Shown one piece after another: positions 43,699-51,599 of a stretch of DNA of 64,000 nucleotides. The stretch is from contig DDKS01000006.1 of NCBI GenBank assembly GCA_002340095.1, forward strand, positions 62,001-126,000, in the 5' to 3' direction. Position 1 is the stretch's first letter, and each line of letters opens with the position of its first letter. The notes under the pieces are model-generated. The model had not been told where the DNA came from, searched no databases, and worked only from the letters and a program-made list of their open reading frames with translations. The position numbers and the translations under genes were made by a program. The stretch comes from Betaproteobacteria bacterium UBA2592. Its GTDB lineage: Bacteria; Pseudomonadota; Gammaproteobacteria; Burkholderiales; Rhodocyclaceae.

Positions 43699-46245
43699 AT
43701 GGATGGCAAGAGCCAGGAGCAACTGCAGCACCTGAAGCAGGATTTCATCCCCTACATGGGCAATGTGGCCCGGTGCGAACGGGAACTCACCGAGCTGGAT
43801 TTCAACTGGCGCATGATCGAGACCATCGCCAAGATGGCCTGCCCGAGCGAAGCCAAGAACATCCTGCCCACCATGGCCCGCACCCGGGCCGGCTTCGCCA
43901 AGCTCGAAGCCCAGTTGCTGGACAACCTGATCCTGGAAACCATCAAGAAGGTGGTGCTGGAGGTACGTTCCAAGGCCCAGGTGGTGGTGGACATCGTCAT
44001 CCGAAACCTGTTCGAGCGCACCGCCGACGTGGGTTTTCTCGCCACTGACGCCAACATCCGCCAGTTCATCCTGCAGGAAGAGGGGGCGCCCAGCAGCGAA
44101 TGCCTGCGTGCCCGCCTGGCCGAGTACCGGGACAAATACACGGTCTACGACGAGATCATCATCCTCAATACCAAGGGCCGGGTGCTCACCCACCTGAACA
44201 CGGAGCAGCCCCTGACCACCTCCGCCGATCCTCTGCTGGCCCAGACCCTGGCCTCCTCCGGCTATGTGGAAACTTTCCGGGCCACCGACCTGCGCCCCGG
44301 CCAGGCACAGGCCCTGATCTACTCCCAGCGCATCGAACACCCGGAAACCGGCGAGCCGATCGGGGTGCTCTGTCTCTCCTTCCGGTTCGCCGACGAGATG
44401 GCCGGCATCTTCCAGCGCCTGAGCACGGCGCGGGACCGTTCGGTGTTGCTGCTTCTGGATGGCGCCGGGCGGGTGATCGCCTCCAGCGATGAACACCATG
44501 TGCCCCTGGGCTGCGCCCTGGAAATGGTGGAGGGGGAATACGGCATCGTCGCCTTCGGCGGTCGTGAATACCTGGCCAAGACCTGCGAGACCGTGGGCTA
44601 TCAGGGCTACACGGGCATGGGCTGGCGCGGCCATGTGATGGTGCCGCTCCATTCCGCCTTCAAGGACATCCAGGGGGATGCCCTGGCCAGTATCGAGAAG
44701 GACACCCTGGCCGCCATTCTCGGCAATGCGGACCAATTCTGCCCGGCCCTGGCGGACATTGCCCAGGATGCGGAGAGCATCAACCTGGCCCTGCGCCGGG
44801 TGGTGTGGAGCGGCCAGGTGATGGCCGCCGGCGCGAGCAACGGCAAGAGCGACCTGTCCCGCCTGAAGGTGATCCTGCAGCAGATTTCCGAAACCGGGGA
44901 TCGCACCAGCCAACTCTTTGCCGATTCGATCCGCGACCTGTACGGCACGGTGATCTCGTCGCTGCTTGCCGACGCCCAGTTCATCGCCGGGCTGATGATC
45001 GACATCATGGACCGCAACCTCTACGAGCGGGCCAACGACTGCCGCTGGTGGGCCCTGACGGAGGACATCCGCCGCATCATGGCGGCCGGGGATGTTTCCC
45101 CCGAATCCCTGGACAAGATCAACGGCATCCTGGCCTACATCAACTCCCTGTACACGGTTTATACCCGTCTCTTCGTCTATGACCTGGAAGGCAATGTGAT
45201 GGCCGCCTCCGACCTGCACCAGGACGGCCTGGCGGTGGTGGGCAAAAGGGTGGAGGCCGACTACGTGGCCCGGGTCTGCCGCCTGCAGTCCTCCCAGCAG
45301 TACTGCGTCTCTGCCTTCGAGAAGAGCTGGCTGTACGGGGGCTTCCCCACCTACATCTACAACGCCGCCATCCGCGACCCGGCCGACCCGGCCCGGGTGG
45401 TGGGCGGCATCGGCATCGTCTTCGATTCCGGCCCTGAATTCCGCAACATGCTCAAGGCCGCCCTGCCCAACAAGGAGGGCGCCTTCGCCCTGTTCCTCGA
45501 CCGCAAGGGCATCATTGTCTCCAGCACCAGCGAAGCCCACCCGGTCGGGCGGCGCTTTGCCCTGGAAGAGGGGTTCTTCAGCCTCGAAAGCGGCAAGGGA
45601 CTCTCCTCGGTGATCGAGCTGGAGGGGCAGCTCTACATCGTCGGCGCCTGCATGTCCTCGGGCTACCGGGAGTACAAGCGCAGTGGCGACTACCAGAACG
45701 ACATCCTGGCCGCCGTGTTCGTGCCCATCGGCAAAAAGCTGGAAGCCGGTGCGCCCAAGGCGGCCGAGCCCATCGTCTTTCCCTTGCCCAAGGGCAGGGA
45801 GACGGCCGAATTCGCCACCTTCTTCATTGGCCCCCGGCTCTATGCCCTGCCGGCCACGGCGGTGATCGACTCCGTCGATGCGGACAGTCTGTCGCGCATG
45901 GGAGGCGCCCGCCGCTATCTGGCCGGCATCCTCACCCTGCCCCTGGGGGGCGAGGAGAGCAACAGCATCGTGCCGACCCTGGACATGCACTACCTGCTCG
46001 AATTGAAGAGCGAGGAAAGCCGCAACCACATCATCATCATCCGCACCAGCGGCGGTCCCCTGGGCCTTCTGGTGAGCGACCTGCACCAGGTGCCCGAGTT
46101 TGATGTGACTGATATCGAGGATGTGCCGGAAATGATCCGCCAGGACGCCGGCTACATCGCCAGCGTCATCCACTGCCCGGGCTTGAATCGGGTGGTCCAG
46201 GTGCTCGACCCGGAAAAAATCCTCCAGGCCGCCCGGGCCCACTGA
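43699..46245 (+). CDS. soluble Cache-type sensor with C-terminal CheW-like domain
   Basis: 848 residues, no membrane helix. Two similar sensor-like regions, about 90-330 and 450-690, each start with a helix and LxxLYxxYDE/VYTRLF-type strands (KYTVYDEIIILNTKGRVL; LYTVYTRLFVYDLEGNVM), the Cache/PAS-like pattern; the second includes WLYGGFPTYIYNAAIRD. The last 140 residues (ATFFIGPRLYALPATAVIDSV, GGPLGLLVSDLHQVPEF) look like CheW. AAGGGAGGT lies eight bases before the ATG. Probably a cytosolic chemotaxis adaptor-sensor; the family link is by pattern only. Likely co-transcribed with the SIR2-like gene. Confidence 0.72.
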   Translation: MDGKSQEQLQHLKQDFIPYMGNVARCERELTELDFNWRMIETIAKMACPSEAKNILPTMARTRAGFAKLEAQLLDNLILETIKKVVLEVRSKAQVVVDIVIRNLFERTADVGFLATDANIRQFILQEEGAPSSECLRARLAEYRDKYTVYDEIIILNTKGRVLTHLNTEQPLTTSADPLLAQTLASSGYVETFRATDLRPGQAQALIYSQRIEHPETGEPIGVLCLSFRFADEMAGIFQRLSTARDRSVLLLLDGAGRVIASSDEHHVPLGCALEMVEGEYGIVAFGGREYLAKTCETVGYQGYTGMGWRGHVMVPLHSAFKDIQGDALASIEKDTLAAILGNADQFCPALADIAQDAESINLALRRVVWSGQVMAAGASNGKSDLSRLKVILQQISETGDRTSQLFADSIRDLYGTVISSLLADAQFIAGLMIDIMDRNLYERANDCRWWALTEDIRRIMAAGDVSPESLDKINGILAYINSLYTVYTRLFVYDLEGNVMAASDLHQDGLAVVGKRVEADYVARVCRLQSSQQYCVSAFEKSWLYGGFPTYIYNAAIRDPADPARVVGGIGIVFDSGPEFRNMLKAALPNKEGAFALFLDRKGIIVSSTSEAHPVGRRFALEEGFFSLESGKGLSSVIELEGQLYIVGACMSSGYREYKRSGDYQNDILAAVFVPIGKKLEAGAPKAAEPIVFPLPKGRETAEFATFFIGPRLYALPATAVIDSVDADSLSRMGGARRYLAGILTLPLGGEESNSIVPTLDMHYLLELKSEESRNHIIIIRTSGGPLGLLVSDLHQVPEFDVTDIEDVPEMIRQDAGYIASVIHCPGLNRVVQVLDPEKILQAARAH

Positions 46246-46387
46246 GGGAACCCCATCCATCCCTGCCTCCGCTGGAGGGGCTGATTCGCGAATTCAACGA
46301 CAAGCGATGCGGCAGTCCCTGCGCCGCCACGAAGGCCGGCGGCCGGGACAGGTCCCGGCAGGCCGGCCTGATGGGGGAAGGCCCTGC

Positions 46388-46891
46388 TCAGTGGTCCTTG
46401 CTGCCGAGCCGGTCCATGACCGCGTAGAGCACCCCCGAAATCACGAAGGTCATGTGGATGCCGACCTTCCAGGCCAACTGTTCGTTGCTGTAGCTCTCCA
46501 CGTGCATGAAGGCCTTGAGCAACTCGATCCCCGAGATGGCCACGATGGAGCCGATCAGTTTCATCTTCAGGTCGGAAAAGCCCACGTGGCCCATCCAGGA
46601 GGGGCGGTCCTCGTTTTCGTCGGTGTTGATCTTGGAGACGAAGTTCTCGTAGCCGGCGAACACGATGATGATCAGCAGGTTGGCGATCATCACCACATCG
46701 ATCAGGGTCAGCACCCCGATGATGATCTCGCTGCCCTCGGCCGTCAGGACCGTGGGCGCGAAGGCGATGAATTCCTTCACGAACTTGATTAACAGGATGC
46801 AGATCGCCAGGACCAGGCCGACGTAGAAGGGGGCCAGCAGCCAGCGGCTGTTGAACATGAATGACTCAAGCTTCTGCTCGATTGCTTTCAT
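46388..46891 (-). CDS. UPF0114 family membrane protein (YqhA type)
   Basis: 167 residues with four hydrophobic helices: about 18-38 (WLLAPFYVGLVLAICILL), 55-80, 108-125 and 140-158. The opening SRWLLAPFYVGL and the GYENFVSKI motif are diagnostic. Function unknown in all species. Alone on the minus strand between the Cache/CheW gene and draG; no nif-type promoter in front. Confidence 0.9.
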   Translation of the reverse strand: MKAIEQKLESFMFNSRWLLAPFYVGLVLAICILLIKFVKEFIAFAPTVLTAEGSEIIIGVLTLIDVVMIANLLIIIVFAGYENFVSKINTDENEDRPSWMGHVGFSDLKMKLIGSIVAISGIELLKAFMHVESYSNEQLAWKVGIHMTFVISGVLYAVMDRLGSKDH

Positions 46892-47027
46892 CGTCGCTTT
46901 GCTCTTTGTGTGTTGGATTGGGGAAAGGTTTGCAACATTCGCTTCGGGGGGGGCCGGCTTTTCCGGTCGCGGGTTGCCCGGACCGCCCGCCCTGGGCAGG
47001 GGGGCTCATACTACCAGTTTTCCATGA

Positions 47028-47948
47028 TCAACCGGGCAACAGCCGTTCGGCCTGGTCCCGGCAGCGCTCGGCAGAGGCGCGATCCAGGGTCTTGAGCCAG
47101 CGCGCCGGAATCCCGGCGCAACCATACCAGGCTCCGGCCAGGGCGCCGAGGATGGCGCCGGTGGTGTCCGCATCGCCGCCCCGGTTCACCACGTCGATCA
47201 GGGCCGCTTCGAAGCTGTCGGTGTCGAAGAAGGCCTGGAACACGGCCGGGAGGGTGTGCGCCACGTAGCCGCTCGGGTTTTCCTGGGGGCGCGTGGCTTC
47301 CCAGGCATAGGCTGGCCATTCCTGGGCCAGGGTCCGGGCCCGTTCCTTCAGATCGGCCCAGCTGCCGCCCAGAATGGCGTCCTGGATCATCAGCGCAAGG
47401 CAGATCCCGCCCGCATCCGAGAGGGGGTTGTTGTGGGTCACGTGGGCCTGGGCCCGGAAGGCCTCCGCCACCCGGGCCTCATCCCGGCCGAGGGTGGCCA
47501 GGGCCACGGGCAGGGTGCGCATGAGGGCGCCGTTGCCCGCGTCGTGCTCGCAGGGGGGCGCTTCCGGGACGCCGCTGCGGCGGAAACGCACCAGGTTGCG
47601 GCGCACGGTGTTGCCGATGTCCACGGGCTTGGCCCGCATCCAGGCATCGAAGGCCCGGGCACAGGCCGTGGCCTCCACTTCCCCGTGGCAGGCGAGGATG
47701 GCATCACCCAGGGCGAGGCTCATGGTGGTGTCGTCCGTGACCTGGCCAGGCTTCAGGTGCAACCAGCCGGCACCGATGATTTCCCGGTGCACGCCGCCCT
47801 GGCGGGCGAACTGGTGCCGGATTTCCCGGGGGGTGAGGAATTCCACCGTGGCCCCCAGGGCATCGCCCACGGCCAGGCCCAGGTAGGCACCCCGGGCCCG
47901 GTCGGCCAAGGTGTCGGGGTCAGGTTTCCGGCGCAAAGCACTGGGCAT
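47028..47948 (-). CDS. draG: ADP-ribosyl-[dinitrogen reductase] hydrolase
   Basis: 306 residues. DraG removes ADP-ribose from NifH and reactivates nitrogenase. Dinuclear-metal motifs are present: GDALGATVEF, VTDDTTMSLALGDA, CEHDAGNGALMR, THNNPLSDAG and NRGGDADTTGAILGALAGA. ATG 47948 (MPSALRRKPD) is preferred to a GTG three codons earlier because GGGGAG lies ten bases ahead of it. Overlaps nifQ by 29 bp at the end of the nifB operon, about 5 kb from draT and on the other strand, unlike the usual draTG pair. Confidence 0.96.
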   Translation of the reverse strand: MPSALRRKPDPDTLADRARGAYLGLAVGDALGATVEFLTPREIRHQFARQGGVHREIIGAGWLHLKPGQVTDDTTMSLALGDAILACHGEVEATACARAFDAWMRAKPVDIGNTVRRNLVRFRRSGVPEAPPCEHDAGNGALMRTLPVALATLGRDEARVAEAFRAQAHVTHNNPLSDAGGICLALMIQDAILGGSWADLKERARTLAQEWPAYAWEATRPQENPSGYVAHTLPAVFQAFFDTDSFEAALIDVVNRGGDADTTGAILGALAGAWYGCAGIPARWLKTLDRASAERCRDQAERLLPG

Positions 47949-48492
47949 GGTCGGCACACTCCCCGCAGGAAGGCGCGGGGCAGACGTAGATGCCGTCCCG
48001 GGCGCAGTAGTGGCGGTAGAGGAACTTCTTCCACTTCATGTTGCCCCTGTTCTGCCGGGCCAGGGCGGGAAAGGCGTGGAACAGCAGGTGGGAAAGTTCG
48101 TTCCGGTCGGCCAGGCCCAGGTCCTGCCAGAGATGGTCGCGCCCGGCGCAGGCGACGGCGACGATGAGGGCCAGCCAGATGTCCGAAGGAAAGCGGCCGG
48201 CCCGGTGTTCGAGCAGCAGGGCGACCAGGTCCTGGCGTTCGGGAATGTCTTCCACCGCCTGGTCCGGCAGGGCCAGGCGGGGGCCGGGAAAATAGGCGCT
48301 CCAGAGATTGTCCAGTTCGGCCTTGGGCAGCCCCAGGCTGGCGGGCAGCACCCCTTCGCCACACAGGCGGCCGGCCAGGAGGCTGGCGAGCACTGGCCGG
48401 TTGGGGTCGCCTGCTACCGCTGCGGCAGCAGGCCGGGAGAGCAGTTCGGCCCAGATCAGACGGCGATGGGTGGCGACAGACACGGCATTCAT
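47920..48492 (-). CDS. nifQ: nitrogen fixation protein NifQ
   Basis: 190 residues. Molybdenum donor for FeMo-co synthesis. The C-terminal cluster motif C-x4-C-x2-C-x5-C is exact (CPAPSCGECADHAQC), preceded by MKWKKFLYRHYC. The ATG giving MNAVSVATHRRLIWAEL is used with GGAGATCGCC upstream; the open frame beyond it crosses a repeat and is not coding. Overlaps draG. Confidence 0.96.
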   Translation of the reverse strand: MNAVSVATHRRLIWAELLSRPAAAAVAGDPNRPVLASLLAGRLCGEGVLPASLGLPKAELDNLWSAYFPGPRLALPDQAVEDIPERQDLVALLLEHRAGRFPSDIWLALIVAVACAGRDHLWQDLGLADRNELSHLLFHAFPALARQNRGNMKWKKFLYRHYCARDGIYVCPAPSCGECADHAQCFAPET

Positions 48493-48784
48493 GGCGATCT
48501 CCAGAAGTGCAGGGAGCCGGCGCAAAGGAACGCGAAGTTGGGTTGCGGGCGGAACAACTGGTTTTCCATCTTGGCGTACCTCTGCGCCTGCGCGCCTTTG
48601 CGTTGAACCTAAAAACCTCACCACAGAGACACAAAGACACAGAGAAATTCTCAAAAACAATTGCTTGCATGGCTTTCTGTGCTCACTCAGCGGGTGACCG
48701 GGCACTCCAGAGCAAGACTTTGTTTTTTCTCGGCGTCTCTGTGTCTCTGTGGTTCAACAGAGGTTTTAAGGTTGAGACTTTGCT
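48493..48784. repeat. repeat-bearing gap between the 2Fe-2S ferredoxin gene and nifQ
   Basis: About 290 bases without a gene. It holds an imperfect inverted repeat: left arm about 48602-48644 (with CCACAGAGACACAAAGACAC) and right arm about 48734-48776 (GTCTCTGTGTCTCTGTGG). The unit resembles the CACAGAGACACAGAG interspersed repeats scattered through many proteobacterial genomes. No NifA site, sigma-54 motif or terminator is seen. Base composition is visibly lower in GC than the neighbours. Confidence 0.75.
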
Positions 48785-49147
48785 TTACTTGCTGGGATAC
48801 TCGATCAGCAGTTCTTCGTCGCGCAGGACCATCTGGCAGGCCAGGCGCCACTCGCTGTGATTGAGGTCGTCTACGCGCATGGCGTCGATCTGGGCCTGCG
48901 TGATTTTGCCCAGCTCTTTCAAGACCTTCACCTCCTGATCGGTGAGGGGGGCGCCCATGGGGCCGTGTTTCTGGTCGATGCGGCTGGTCTTGACCAGACA
49001 GGTGCCGCACTCGCCGTTCTCGCAGCCGAAGTCGATGGGAATGTGGTTGTCCCGGGCCAGTTTGAGGACCGTGTCCCGGTGGCTGCCGGCCACGGCGTAA
49101 ACGGTCTTGTCCTTGTGCAAGGGACTGCTGAAGGTGATATTGGGCAT
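48785..49147 (-). CDS. [2Fe-2S] ferredoxin, plant type
   Basis: 120 residues. Cluster motif CENGECGTC with the fourth cysteine in WRLACQMVL. Longer than most plant-type ferredoxins by an insert at about 55-90 (SRIDQKHGPMGAPLTDQEVK). Follows another 2Fe-2S ferredoxin gene in the nifB operon; one of five ferredoxins in the nif region. Probable donor to nitrogenase or nif radical enzymes. Confidence 0.9.
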   Translation of the reverse strand: MPNITFSSPLHKDKTVYAVAGSHRDTVLKLARDNHIPIDFGCENGECGTCLVKTSRIDQKHGPMGAPLTDQEVKVLKELGKITQAQIDAMRVDDLNHSEWRLACQMVLRDEELLIEYPSK

Positions 49148-49242
49148 GGCTTCTTTCTCCGTGATTGCGGGTTTGAGATCGGGGTCGTCCCCGTTTTTTC
49201 TCGGTTGGGGTTGGGGTATCCGGGGTGCGGCAGCCAGGGGCG

Positions 49243-49530
49243 TCAGGCCGGCTTGACCACCACGTCACCGTCCAGCACCTGAGCCTGGCAGGCCAGGCGG
49301 TGGCCGCGGGGGGCGAACATGTCCTTGAGCACCTGGTCTTCCAGCACCGAAGGCTCAGCCAGGTGTTCGCCGCCGGAGATCACCTGGGTCAGGCAGGTGC
49401 CGCATTCGCCTTCCCGGCAGCCGTAGGTGATGGCGGCGCCGACCCGCTCCGAGACCTCGATCAGGCGGGTGCCGGCGGGCACGGTGATGGTGACGCCGAT
49501 GTCTTCGAATGTGACTTTTGCCTTGGGCAT
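49243..49530 (-). CDS. [2Fe-2S] ferredoxin, plant type
   Basis: 95 residues beginning MPKAKVTFEDIGVTITVPAG. Cluster motif CREGECGTC and fourth cysteine in HRLACQAQV. The upstream in-frame extension is shadow of the flavodiiron gene; AGAGA precedes the ATG. 20 bp after the flavodiiron gene, suggesting it could be that enzyme's electron donor. Confidence 0.9.
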   Translation of the reverse strand: MPKAKVTFEDIGVTITVPAGTRLIEVSERVGAAITYGCREGECGTCLTQVISGGEHLAEPSVLEDQVLKDMFAPRGHRLACQAQVLDGDVVVKPA

Positions 49531-49550
49531 GTTGTTCTCTCCCTGGGGTT

Positions 49551-50831
49551 TCAGGTCGCTTCGGCGAACAGCTCGCCGGGCGGGGTGACGAGGTGGCGGG
49601 CCAGCTTGCGGCCCAGTTCCTGGCACTGGGCCAGCTCTTCTTCGGTGGGCACGAGCTTGAGGCGTAAGCCCTCGAAGGGCACGTGCAGGCGCAGGCCCTT
49701 CAAGCGGTCTTCCATCATGGCCACGGCTTCGCCACTCCAGCCGAAGGAGCCGAAGGCCGCGCCCAGCTTGCCGCGCACATGGATGGTGTGCAGCGAGGAG
49801 AGCAGGTCCCAGACCGGCTTGGTGGCGTCGCCGTTGATGGTGGGGCTGCCCACGGCGATGCCGTCGGCGGTTTCGATCAGGTCGATGAAGGGGCTCACGT
49901 CGCCCACTTCCAGGTCATAGAGGGAGACCCGCACGCCTTCCTCTTCCTCGGCCCCGGTGGCGATGGCCTCGGCCATGCGCCGGGTGGCGCCGTAGGCGGA
50001 GATGTAGAAGATCAGCAGGGTCTTTTCCCCCACCGCCTGGTCGTTCAGACGAGCGGTGGCCAGTTCCCGGTAGCGCTGCACGTAGCGGCGCGGGTTCTGG
50101 CGCAGCACCGGGCCATGGGCCGGGGCGATCAGTTGCAGGTCCAGGGGTTCGAGCTGTTCCAGGCCCGCAAGCACATGCTGGCGGAAGGGCCGCATGATGT
50201 GGGCGTAGTAGTACTCGAAGGAGAAGCCAAAGTCGCCCACCTTGTCGTTGAACAGGCGGTCGTCGCAGAAATGGCAGCCGAACACGTCGCCGGAAAACAG
50301 CAGGCCCAGCTCCGGCACGTAGGTGCACTGGGTGTCGGGCCAGTGCAGGAAGGGGGTCTGGTAGAAGGCCAGGGTGCGGCCACCCAGGTCCAGGCGGCTG
50401 CCGGTCTTGACCAGGGTGAAGGCGGAGGGGGTGACGTCGGTGGATTTCAGGAGGGCCTTGAACATCATCGGCGCCCGGCTGGAAAGATAGACGTGGGCCT
50501 GGGGGGCGCGCTTCATCAGTTCGGGCAGGGCGCCGGAGTGATCGGGCTCCAGGTGGTTGATGACGATGGTGGTGATCTCGTCGTAGCTGCAGACGGATTC
50601 CAGGCGCTGGAAGAATTCCGGCGCGAAGGCTTCCTTGACCGTGTCGATCACGGCCACGCCCTTGTCGCCGCGCACCACGTAGCTGTTGTAGGTGGTGCCG
50701 TTGGCGGTGGACAGGACGATGTCGAAGGAGCGCAGGTCAGGGTCCAGGACCCCGATCCAGTGCACCCTCTCGGCGATTTCCACCGCCTGGCCGGGACGGA
50801 CCCTAACGGCAGGTGCCGGGCGGGTGCTCAT
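49551..50831 (-). CDS. A-type flavoprotein (flavodiiron protein)
   Basis: 426 residues. N-terminal metallo-beta-lactamase-like di-iron domain with HxExDH (His93, Glu95, Asp97, His98 in NHLEPDHSG), then SGDVFGCHF and APAHGPVL; C-terminal flavodoxin domain from about residue 285 (LLIFYISAYGATRRMAEAIA, SPTINGDATKPVW). Flavodiiron proteins reduce O2 to water or NO to N2O. In a nif operon the likely role is to scavenge O2 at nitrogenase; NO reduction is the alternative. ATG 50831 has GGGGACC upstream and lies inside the end of nifO (29-bp overlap). Confidence 0.92.
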   Translation of the reverse strand: MSTRPAPAVRVRPGQAVEIAERVHWIGVLDPDLRSFDIVLSTANGTTYNSYVVRGDKGVAVIDTVKEAFAPEFFQRLESVCSYDEITTIVINHLEPDHSGALPELMKRAPQAHVYLSSRAPMMFKALLKSTDVTPSAFTLVKTGSRLDLGGRTLAFYQTPFLHWPDTQCTYVPELGLLFSGDVFGCHFCDDRLFNDKVGDFGFSFEYYYAHIMRPFRQHVLAGLEQLEPLDLQLIAPAHGPVLRQNPRRYVQRYRELATARLNDQAVGEKTLLIFYISAYGATRRMAEAIATGAEEEEGVRVSLYDLEVGDVSPFIDLIETADGIAVGSPTINGDATKPVWDLLSSLHTIHVRGKLGAAFGSFGWSGEAVAMMEDRLKGLRLHVPFEGLRLKLVPTEEELAQCQELGRKLARHLVTPPGELFAEAT

Positions 50832-51279
50832 GGTCCCCGTCTGCATGGGGGTGGCCTTCGTGGTGGTGGCCACTGCATTGGTGCTGGTTGCCCTGGCAGC
50901 CCAGCTCCTCCTCGCTGGCGTGCTGGCCGGCCAGGCCCACCCAGGCATCCACTGCTTCGAGCACGAAGCCCACATGGCGGACTCCGGCGGATTCCATCAA
51001 GGGGCGGCGGATCAAGATGGGGTGTTCCAGCATCAGGGCGATGGCGCTCTCCGCGTCTATGCTGTCCGGCTCGATCCGGCCGTCCTTGATCATGGGGGCG
51101 GAACGGTTGAACCAGTGGGGCACGGGCAGGGGGGCCAGGAAGGCCAGCAGGCTTTCCCGGGTCCAGGGTTCGGCGAGCAGGTTCTTCACGTCCAGGGTGT
51201 GGCCGGCGGAGAGAAGCAGGGCCTTCTGCTTGGCGTTGCCGCCGCAGCCGGGTTTTTCGTAAAAGGTGATGTGAGCCAT
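50803..51279 (-). CDS. nifO: nitrogenase-associated ArsC/thioredoxin-fold protein NifO
   Basis: 158 residues. ArsC-like start FYEKPGCGGNAKQKALLLSAG with a single cysteine at 12, and WFNRSAPMIKDG and HPILIRRPLM, which match the NifO family. The last 30 residues are unusual: a His-rich tail (HQCSGHHHEGHPHADGDHEH) able to bind metal. In other diazotrophs NifO affects molybdate use between nitrogenase and nitrate reductase. 13 bp after the ferredoxin gene. Confidence 0.9.
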   Translation of the reverse strand: MAHITFYEKPGCGGNAKQKALLLSAGHTLDVKNLLAEPWTRESLLAFLAPLPVPHWFNRSAPMIKDGRIEPDSIDAESAIALMLEHPILIRRPLMESAGVRHVGFVLEAVDAWVGLAGQHASEEELGCQGNQHQCSGHHHEGHPHADGDHEHPPGTCR

Positions 51280-51292
51280 GGTGCTCCCGGAT

Positions 51293-51580
51293 TCAGGCGG
51301 GTTGGCCCTGGGCGGCGGCCTCGAGGATTTCCTGGAGTTTCTCCACGGGAATTCCGGTCAGGCTGCCCAGGGGATTCAAGGGGGTGCCCAGTTCGTCGAC
51401 GATGGCGCATTCGATGGGGCAGATGGCGGCGCACTGGGGCTCGGGGAATTCCGCGAGGCACTCGGTGCACTTGTCGCTGTCAATGGCAAATACCGGGTCC
51501 GATGCGTAGATGGCGGTGTTGGGACACACATCCACGCAGGCCCAGCAATTGACGCAGGCTTCGGTGATGGAAAGGGCCAT
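51293..51580 (-). CDS. fdxN: 4Fe-4S ferredoxin downstream of nifB (FdxN type)
   Basis: 95 residues. Motifs CVNCWACVDVCP (about 9-20) and CTECLAEFPEPQCAAICP (about 38-55), the long-loop pattern of nifB-linked FdxN, followed by an acidic C-terminal extension. Probable electron donor to the radical-SAM enzyme NifB. 19 bp after nifB. Confidence 0.93.
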   Translation of the reverse strand: MALSITEACVNCWACVDVCPNTAIYASDPVFAIDSDKCTECLAEFPEPQCAAICPIECAIVDELGTPLNPLGSLTGIPVEKLQEILEAAAQGQPA

Positions 51581-51599
51581 GTGGGTTCTCCCGTAGCGT

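Noticed and set aside
49180..49199. CGGGG-TCGT-CCCCG hairpin followed by six T
   Set aside because: It would terminate plus-strand transcription, but all genes here read on the minus strand, where no T-run follows.
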